NCBI GenBank assembly: GCA_947458455.1
Contig: CANGYJ010000015.1
Span: forward strand, 51,881 to 115,880
Length of the DNA: 64,000 bases
Source: Verrucomicrobiaceae bacterium
GTDB lineage: Bacteria; Verrucomicrobiota; Verrucomicrobiia; Verrucomicrobiales; Verrucomicrobiaceae
Direction: 5' to 3'
Below the pieces are notes generated by a model. It made no database searches. It saw only the letters and a list, made by a program, of their open reading frames with translations, and was not told where the DNA came from. A program made the translations under genes and the position numbers. Shown here in pieces: positions 58,830-64,000 of the stretch (position 1 is the stretch's first letter; the number at the start of each line of letters is the position of its first letter).

Positions 58830-59561
58830 TCACAGCAGCGCACGATACGGCGCAATGACCTCCGCACCGATCGCCGCACGAGCTTTGATCGCGATCCGCA
58901 GCGGCCCAGACGGGGTGGCATGCGTGAACACACTCAGCACCTCATCACCGGAAAGCGGATGGTGCGAGACCTCTCCCACTTGTTGGATGGCAACGGCACT
59001 CGAAACACGAACTGCCTTCAGCGCCATCAGGGTCGAAAGAATGAGGCCAGGTTTCGGATTGTTGTTCCAAAGAACTTCGCCATCCGCATCGAGGATGAGG
59101 AGTTTGGACTCCTCAGGCAGCCTGGCCAGCACCCGTTTCGCGAAGGCCACCAGCCGCGTCTCCGGGCTTTCGATCACTGGCGCGGGAGCTTCCGGCACGG
59201 GCAGCGTATGACTGAGGATGCCCGCCTCCGCTGCCCGATGCCGGATGAGCTTCAACCGCTCGCGGATGCGGTCCAGCGGAGGTGCCATCTCCGCTTCCGC
59301 CATCGGCGCAGGCTCCACCACTGGCTCAGGCACGGTTTGGACCTCCTCGGCGACCGTTGGGAGTTCAGGAAACTCATCCGCCCTGGGTGACGCTCCCGGC
59401 TTCACCGGCTCTTCATCCTCAAAAAAGGACAAGGGGCCATCGTCCTCGTCTGGGAGCGTCTCCAGCTCGGGAGCGTCCATCTCGGCTTCGACCGGCAGCG
59501 GTGCCTCCAAACGCCCCAACAGCGCTTGAAGATGCGTTTCATCAATCCAGGAGACTCGCAT
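58830..59561 (-). CDS. Roadblock/LC7-like protein with acidic N-terminal half
   Basis: 243 residues. The N-terminal 110 residues are acidic and Pro-rich (PLPVEAEMDAPELE, LPDEDDGPLSFFEDEEP), then there is a helical region and a C-terminal domain (about 150-243: ESKLLILDADGEVLWNNNPKPGLILSTLMALKAVRVSSAVAI) with the roadblock/LC7 look. These domains bind GTPases of the MglA/Ras type in bacteria, but none is adjacent. It overlaps the upstream ParA gene by 20 bases and its stop abuts the ABC gene stop, so it is translated with ParA. I am fairly, not fully, sure of the roadblock call. Confidence 0.65.
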   Translation of the reverse strand: MRVSWIDETHLQALLGRLEAPLPVEAEMDAPELETLPDEDDGPLSFFEDEEPVKPGASPRADEFPELPTVAEEVQTVPEPVVEPAPMAEAEMAPPLDRIRERLKLIRHRAAEAGILSHTLPVPEAPAPVIESPETRLVAFAKRVLARLPEESKLLILDADGEVLWNNNPKPGLILSTLMALKAVRVSSAVAIQQVGEVSHHPLSGDEVLSVFTHATPSGPLRIAIKARAAIGAEVIAPYRALL

Positions 59562-60351
59562 GCTCATCGTGTTTCTCGCGTTGTTTGGCCAGGCCGGTGC
59601 GCTGTTCGAGCTCGGCGGCGATTTGATCAAAGATAAGCGCCTCAGGCGGTGGATTGCGTTTCGTCAGCGCCACCGGCACGCCGAGGGCGCTCGCATCCAG
59701 GAAGGAAGGCAGCCGCGGAATGCTCTGCTGAAACATCAAATGCGCCGGCAGCATTTCCCGCAGCTCACGAGCCACACGAAGGCTCATCTCATGCTCCCGC
59801 ATCACCATCGTGAGCAGAATGCCTGCGACTTTCACGCCTGCGCCTTCCGCCCGGTAGCGAGCCAACGTCTCTAGCATGTGCGGCACGCTGCGAATGGCCA
59901 GCGGCTCCGCCTGCTGCGGCAGCACCACATAGTCACAGGCCTTCACAATCGTCTCCGTCATGCCCATCAACCCTGCCGCCGTATCAAATAGCACGCAATC
60001 CACCCCGCGCAGCTCCGCCGCCCGCAGCAGATCGGCGATGCGCCCTGGAGCCTCATGCCCCATCGTCACCGCATTGGCACTCGCATCGGAAAGCCCGGCC
60101 GGCATCACCTCCAGCTCCGGCAGCCGCGTCGTGATCACGAGATGCGGCAGTTCCCCGCGATGCAGCAGAAACTCATAAAACCCTTCGCGACTCTTCGCGC
60201 TCTTCGCCAGCGACAGCCCCACCCCTCCCTGCGGATCGGTATCCACCAGCAGCACCCGCCATCCCCGGCGGGCGAGCGAATAGGCGAGGTTAATGCAGAG
60301 CGTGGTTTTCCCCACGCCCCCTTTCTGACTGGCTGTTGAAATGGCGATCAC
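59542..60351 (-). CDS. ParA/MinD-family ATPase
   Basis: 269 residues. The deviant Walker A is KGGVGKTT near residue 9, switch I in VDTDPQGGVGLSLAKSA, and switch II in VLFDTAAGLMGMTE. It is the cytoplasmic positioning or partitioning type. No parB or parS-like palindrome was seen nearby, so it is an orphan ParA. The overlapping downstream gene encodes a roadblock-like protein, which may be its partner; such an arrangement would fit a polarity or localisation system. Confidence 0.88.
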   Translation of the reverse strand: MIAISTASQKGGVGKTTLCINLAYSLARRGWRVLLVDTDPQGGVGLSLAKSAKSREGFYEFLLHRGELPHLVITTRLPELEVMPAGLSDASANAVTMGHEAPGRIADLLRAAELRGVDCVLFDTAAGLMGMTETIVKACDYVVLPQQAEPLAIRSVPHMLETLARYRAEGAGVKVAGILLTMVMREHEMSLRVARELREMLPAHLMFQQSIPRLPSFLDASALGVPVALTKRNPPPEALIFDQIAAELEQRTGLAKQREKHDEHASLLD

Positions 60352-60458
60352 ACCGCGAGACTAGAGCGTGATCGCCCGCTGGCAATGCTGCGTGACGGAA
60401 GAATCGTTTTCGATGGTTGACGTCGTGCGAATGCATCCGCTACAAGATTCTTATCCCT

Positions 60459-60800
60459 ATGGCTTCCTCATCTCCCGCCTGCCTATCCCTGCTATTGCTG
60501 CTACCGCTGGCCTCTTGTGACAAGGCGGACAACCTCCGCGCCCAGCAGGCCACCCTGCAAACAAAACGTGCCGCTGTGATGGACCAGATGAAGCAAATCG
60601 ACGCTCAACTCCGCACGCTAGGTCCGCATGGCATGGCTTCCGTCGGCCCGACTCAAAAGCAGGCTGAGGAGATGCAATTGCAGTCCATCGCCCTGGAAAA
60701 CACCGCCAAGGATGCCATTCGTAAATGGGGAGCACTTGAAAAAACCACCTCATCTTTGCAAGTCCGCGCCGATGCCTGGAAGGCCAAGCACCTGAAATAA
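60459..60800 (+). CDS. Small coiled-coil lipoprotein
   Basis: 113 residues. MASSSPACLSLLLLLPLASC is a lipoprotein signal with Cys near residue 20. The rest is a coiled coil (LRAQQATLQTKRAAVMDQMKQIDAQLRTL, then QKQAEEMQLQSIALEN). Start at 60459 gives the signal; the longer upstream frame does not. Function unknown. It is 24 bases before the next gene, probably co-transcribed. Confidence 0.75.
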   Translation: MASSSPACLSLLLLLPLASCDKADNLRAQQATLQTKRAAVMDQMKQIDAQLRTLGPHGMASVGPTQKQAEEMQLQSIALENTAKDAIRKWGALEKTTSSLQVRADAWKAKHLK

Positions 60801-60824
60801 CTCCCCTGTTCATTTTTACTCACC

Positions 60825-61781
60825 ATGGACGCCCCCAAAGTCTGGACACCTCTCATCCTGCTCGCCATCCTCATCGGCGGCACCTTTCTTTATCGCCATC
60901 TCGATCTCGTGGACCGTGCGAATGAAGCCTACATCACCACACGAGATGCTCTTCACACAGCTGAGGAGTCACTCCGCGTCCGTCAGACGCAGTGGGACGG
61001 CATCAGCAAGGCCGTGGGCGAAGCCCGTGCGAAACTGGCGACTGCCACCGAAAAGCATGCCAAGGCCGCCACGACAAATGCCGAAGCGGATAAACTTCAA
61101 CGTAAGGTGGAGAGCGAGCTGAACTACCTGATCAATTCCTTCGCTGGCTCGGTCGAGAAAGTGCGCAGCGACGCGCTAGGCACCAGACTCCCCTCCCTAG
61201 TGCTAACAGACGGGAAAACGCTCACGAATGCCCAGTTCAAGAAGATCGACGACAGTGGCATCTCCTTCATCCATGACGGCGGCTTTGGTACCGTGCCGGT
61301 CAACAACCTGCCAAACCATATCGTGGAGCAGTTCGACATCGGCCCGAGCTCCATCATCAACAAGGCACGCGAGATCAAGGCCGAGGCAGCCCGCACGCCC
61401 ACCGCTGACAAAACAGAGGTCAAACCATCTCCCACAGCCGTCACTGCGATGCCTGAACCCGCACCAGTTTCCGCGCCCCCAAAGGCAGGCAGCAGTGTGG
61501 ATTTGGAAAAGCTAAAGAAGATCCAAATCAAAATGGCCACCGTGGAAGCTCAGATCAAAGCTGTGGCTGCCAATAAAGAGAACTGGGAGACGGCGGCCAC
61601 TCGTGCAGCTGAGATGGCCCTGGAGGCCAACTACCGCGGCACACCTACTTCCAGGCACCGCGCCGACGAGGCGAATGCCCGCTTGCAGATCAATCTCTGC
61701 GTCCAACAGACCGCCCAACTCGAAGGCGAACTCGGTCGGCTCCGCGTCGAAGAGTCAGCTTTGAATCGCACGGTCAACTGA
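60825..61781 (+). CDS. Membrane-anchored coiled-coil protein with an SHD1-like module
   Basis: 318 residues. One N-terminal membrane helix (about 8-25) is followed by a coiled coil (about 30-110), a segment LVLTDGKTLTNAQFKKIDDSGISFIHDGGFGTVPVNNLPNHIVEQF (about 125-170), an Ala/Pro linker, and a second coiled coil (about 225-318). The DG...IxHxxGxxxVPxxxLP pattern recurs in exported verrucomicrobial proteins and resembles the SHD1/SLA1 homology domain; function unknown. Its stop overlaps that of the convergent ATP-grasp remnant by 8 bases. Confidence 0.72.
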   Translation: MDAPKVWTPLILLAILIGGTFLYRHLDLVDRANEAYITTRDALHTAEESLRVRQTQWDGISKAVGEARAKLATATEKHAKAATTNAEADKLQRKVESELNYLINSFAGSVEKVRSDALGTRLPSLVLTDGKTLTNAQFKKIDDSGISFIHDGGFGTVPVNNLPNHIVEQFDIGPSSIINKAREIKAEAARTPTADKTEVKPSPTAVTAMPEPAPVSAPPKAGSSVDLEKLKKIQIKMATVEAQIKAVAANKENWETAATRAAEMALEANYRGTPTSRHRADEANARLQINLCVQQTAQLEGELGRLRVEESALNRTVN

Positions 61782-62630
61782 TCACCACCCGCGCATCCAG
61801 CGCCATCACGCCGGAGGGAGTGGCGAGGAGAGGGTTGATGTCGATCTCCATAAGGCGGGGATCGGCGGTGGCGAGGCGGGCGAAGTGGATGAGGGCTTGC
61901 TCCAGCGCGGCGAAATCGATGGCGGGTGCTCCGCGGATGCCCTGGAGGACGCGGAAGATCTTCGTGCGGTGCATCCAGAGGCGGGCGAGGGCTTCGTTGA
62001 TGGGCGGGAGGGCCAGAGCGTGGTCGCGCAGCACCTCGACGAGAGTGCCGCCGGCTCCGAAAAGCAGCACAGGACCGAACTGCGGATCACGCGTCATGCC
62101 GAGAATGAGCTCGATGTCTTTCTCACGGATCATCGGCTGCACGGTGACTCCAGCGAAAGCCTCCGCGCCGTGCTTTTGTGTGGCTCCTTGCTGAATCGCC
62201 TGCCTGGCGCTGCGCACGGCGTCGGCATCGCGGAGGTGGAGCTGCACGCCGCCGCAGTCGCTTTTGTGCGTGATGGTGGGCGAGAGCAGTTTCAGCACGA
62301 CTGGATAGCCGATTTCATCCGCAGCGCAGGCAGCGTCGTTTTCGCTCAAAGCCTCGCGAGTGGGCACCACGGGGATGCCGGCGGCTTGGAGGAGGTTTTT
62401 AGCCTGCACCTCGCTGAGGAGGCCGGAGACCTTCGGAAGGCCGATGACAAGGTGGTGGCCGTTTTCGGCTTTCAACGCGGCCTGGGTATCGCGGAGCCAA
62501 TCGAGCCATTCGCGGTGCTCGTGCATGCGCACAAAGGCCTGCGCCGCTTCATCGGGGTAGTCGTAGGTGGGAAGGCGGGCGGCATTGAGGATGGCGCGGC
62601 CTTCTTGCACACTTTGAGCGCCCATCTTTG
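61774..62630 (-). pseudogene. ATP-grasp acetyl-/acyl-CoA synthetase, C-terminal part
   Basis: From MGAQSVQEGRAILNAARLPTYDYPDEAAQAF (62625) to the stop at 61774 this is the ATP-grasp half of the NDP-forming acetyl-CoA ligase/acyl-CoA synthetase (PVVLKLLSPTITHKSDCGGVQLHL, FGAGGTLVEVLRDHALALPPINEALARLW, EIDINPLLATPSGV). The N-terminal CoA-binding half is missing: upstream the sequence turns into IS66 transposase on the other strand. The longer reverse frame to 62922 has no homology. So the gene is truncated, probably by IS66-associated rearrangement. Confidence 0.82.
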
Positions 62631-62644
62631 CGCCGCTCAACACG

Positions 62645-63746
62645 TTGCAAGAGCGCAGCATCGCCGCACCAGGACTGTTGCGCAGATCATCGTCGCCAAA
62701 TACTGCGATCATCTGCCGCTCTACCGGCAGGAGCAGATCTACGCCACGCGGCACGACATCGCCATCCCACGCCAAAGCATGGCACGCTGGCTCGGACCTG
62801 CCGCCGATTGGTTGCGCCCGATTTATGAGCACATCCACACCGGCGTCATGGCCGGAGGGTATGTGCAGATCGACGAGACCCCGGTGGAGTATCTGAGTCC
62901 CGGTAACGGGCAAACCAGACAAGGCTACCTCTGGGCCTGCAAACGCCCTGGAGCTGACGTCAGCTTCACCTGGGCCACCACTCGCGCCGCGCGATTTTTG
63001 GACCGCATCATCCCCGCTGATTTTACCGGAACCGTGCAGTGCGATGGCTACGCCGCCTATCCCTCATTCGCCTATCGCAGCAAAGGCCGTATCACCCTGG
63101 CCGCCTGCTGGGTCCATGCGCGGCGCAAGTTCGTTAAGGTCGACGAAAGCGCACCGCAACAATCCGGATGGATGCTATTGCAGATCCAGCATCTCTACCG
63201 CCTGGAAAAAAACTGCGCCAGACCAAAGCCGGAGCGCAGCAAAGACAATCTGTGCGAGCCAGCCATAGCCGCATGATCACCGAGCGCATCCACCGAGCGC
63301 TCAGCCGGATCAAACTCAAAAGACAACAACTGCCCCGGAGCGCCATGGGCGGTGGCATTGACTACACTCTGACGATGTGGCCATGCTGCTCGTCTATCTA
63401 GAAGACGGCCGAGTCGAGATCGACAATAACCCCGTCGAGAACGCCATCCGCCCCACCGCCATCGGTAAGAAAAATTGCATTCGGCTCTGCTGTCAGGCTT
63501 CGCATGGAAGATGCCGCTATCGCGGCAGGGAAGTAGCTGTTCATCGGCGAAGCCGAAGCCGGGCAACGCAGCGTCATCCTGATCACGATCATCGAAGCGT
63601 GCCGCAGTCGAGGAATCGACCCGCAAACCTACTTGCGGGAAGTCCTCGCCCGCCTGCCGACGTTGACCAACCGGCAGATTGTGGTGGTGACACCCAAAGC
63701 TTGGTCCAAGGCGCAACAAAACGACCATCAGCGGAAAGCGGCGTAG
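62645..63746 (+). pseudogene. Decayed IS66-family transposase
   Basis: A transposase core is recognisable (IIVAKYCDHLPLYRQEQIYA, MARWLGPAADWLRPIY, QIDETPVEYLSPGNGQTRQGYLWACKRPG, YAAYPSFAYRSKGRITLAACWVHARRKF), then LEDGRVEIDNNPVENAIRPTAIGKKN and the end GEAEAGQRSVILITIIEACRSRGIDPQTYLREVLARLP. There are three frame breaks: a missing G near 62681, a short A-run at 63206-63212, and near 63381. A 58-base insertion at 63478-63535 splits the KKN-WLFIG region. The N-terminus and the tnpA/tnpB-like genes of IS66 are missing. No terminal repeats are identifiable. Confidence 0.88.
63478..63535. repeat. 58-base insertion inside the IS66 remnant
   Basis: Compared with the usual IS66 sequence KKNWLFIGEAEAGQRS, 58 bases containing TGCCGC-TATC-GCGGCA (63512-63527) separate KKN-TG from G-CTG-TTC. 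No target duplication is visible. It could be a small palindromic mobile element. Confidence 0.55.
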
Positions 63747-63850
63747 CTGTCCCCATCAAAACACAACTTCAGATCAGAGGTGCTTGGCGAACCGCTAAGC
63801 TTCTTTCAGCAAACGAAGTGCCGAAGCTGGGGCAAGCGGTAGGAATGGGT
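63747..63850. other. Spacer between the IS66 remnant and the 5S terminator
   Basis: I see no gene, tRNA or repeat in this stretch. Confidence 0.6.
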
Positions 63851-63895
63851 AAAAACAAGACGCCCCGCGTCTCTTTCGAGGCGCGGGGCGATTTA
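63851..63895 (-). terminator. Terminator of the rRNA operon
   Basis: On the minus strand CGCCCCGCG (63890-63882) pairs with CGCGGGGCG (63869-63861) and is followed by TCTTGTTTTT. It lies right after the 3' end of the 5S rRNA. Confidence 0.85.
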
Positions 63896-63898
63896 ATC

Positions 63899-64000
63899 TG
63901 GCAACGTCCTACTTTCGCGGGGCCTATCGCCCAACTATCATCGGCGCAACAGCGTTTCACTTCCGTGTTCGGAATGGGAACGGGTGGGACCACTGTGCCA
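63899..64000 (-). rRNA. rrf: 5S ribosomal RNA (5' end cut off by the window edge)
   Basis: On the minus strand the sequence reads GTGGTCCCACCCGTTCCCAT, then CCGAACACGGAAGTGAAACG, GCGCCGATGATAGTTGGGCG and ends GTAGGACGTTGCCA. This is the conserved 5S core, including the loop CCGAACxCGGAAGUGAAACG. About 102 bases are visible; roughly 10 at the 5' end are probably outside. It shows that an rRNA operon lies to the right, transcribed leftwards. Confidence 0.93.

Noticed and set aside
62645..63746. Active IS66 element
   Set aside because: The transposase has three frame breaks and a 58-base insertion, and its 5' part and partner genes are missing.
1..64000. CRISPR arrays
   Set aside because: I looked for 25-40-base direct repeats at regular spacing. 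The repeats present are inverted pairs and single arms, not regularly spaced direct repeats.
1..64000. tRNA genes
   Set aside because: I found no cloverleaf with a TTCGAATC-like T-loop and CCA-type acceptor end; a scan by tRNA software would decide.

Overview
The window looks like chromosome from a member of the Verrucomicrobiota, probably a Verrucomicrobiales / Prosthecobacter-like bacterium. This rests on gene content rather than on a computed comparison. It mixes ordinary bacterial housekeeping genes (ilvB/ilvN, plsX-fabH-recO, pyrR-pyrB, trpD, trpS, proS, purD, 5S rRNA) with the exported-protein families that expand in planctomycetes and verrucomicrobia: PSCyt1/DUF1549/DUF1553, DUF1080, ThuA, a PmoA-like DUF6807 protein, PQQ-type sugar dehydrogenase, a large azurin-tailed propeller protein, and redoxins. 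The DNA is GC-rich and densely packed, with many start/stop overlaps.

Layout. 1-6206: end of an unknown gene, a terminator, the PmoA-like protein, a small two-gene minus-strand unit whose second gene is frameshifted, the 1306-residue copper-domain protein and a DUF5069 protein. 6207-14727 (minus strand): GT4 glycosyltransferase, ilvN, an orphan DNA methyltransferase, ilvB, a PSD1-type cytochrome protein, and an SPFH protein with a terminator. 14907-22921: SDR, DKNYY-like lipoprotein, DUF58, plsX-fabH-recO, prepilin peptidase, VanX-like dipeptidase, RluA-type pseudouridine synthase. 23076-26849: membrane-fusion protein followed by TonB, ExbB and ExbD. 27080-35934: zinc-ribbon membrane protein, IscU-like scaffold, proS, DUF2721, pyrR-pyrB, NfeD, flavin reductase, VapBC-like pair. 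36086-49369: sugar dehydrogenase, redoxin, SGNH-like protein, threonine dehydratase, trpD, MYG1-like hydrolase, esterase, trpS, DUF1080, purD, ThuA. 49434-53468: ABC ATPase and giant FtsX-type permease. 53490-54790: a patch of degraded accessory genes. 54838-61781: subtilase, NHL-repeat protein, sugar ABC ATPase, roadblock-like protein with ParA, and a coiled-coil membrane protein with a lipoprotein. 61774-63746: an ATP-grasp acyl-CoA synthetase fragment fused to a decayed IS66 copy. The 5S rRNA end of an rRNA operon closes the window on the minus strand.

The signal I consider most interesting is not a gene. At least seven places carry short palindromes next to a GTAG/GTGG-like tetranucleotide, mostly as inverted pairs 9-56 bp apart. 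The stems are unrelated between places but matched within a pair. In four pairs the two partners differ by compensatory base-pair changes. This resembles REP/BIME elements of the RAYT (TnpA-REP) type, but with many stem families side by side, and with two doublets and one single hairpin read through in frame inside genes. A second class is made of low-complexity short-word repeats, also mostly in inverted pairs, in intergenic gaps and in-frame in two genes. No RAYT gene is in the window. Other points of interest are the methyltransferase lodged between ilvB and ilvN, the ParA/roadblock-like pair, the adaptor-TonB-ExbBD cluster, and one-base homopolymer frameshifts that could be biology or assembly error.
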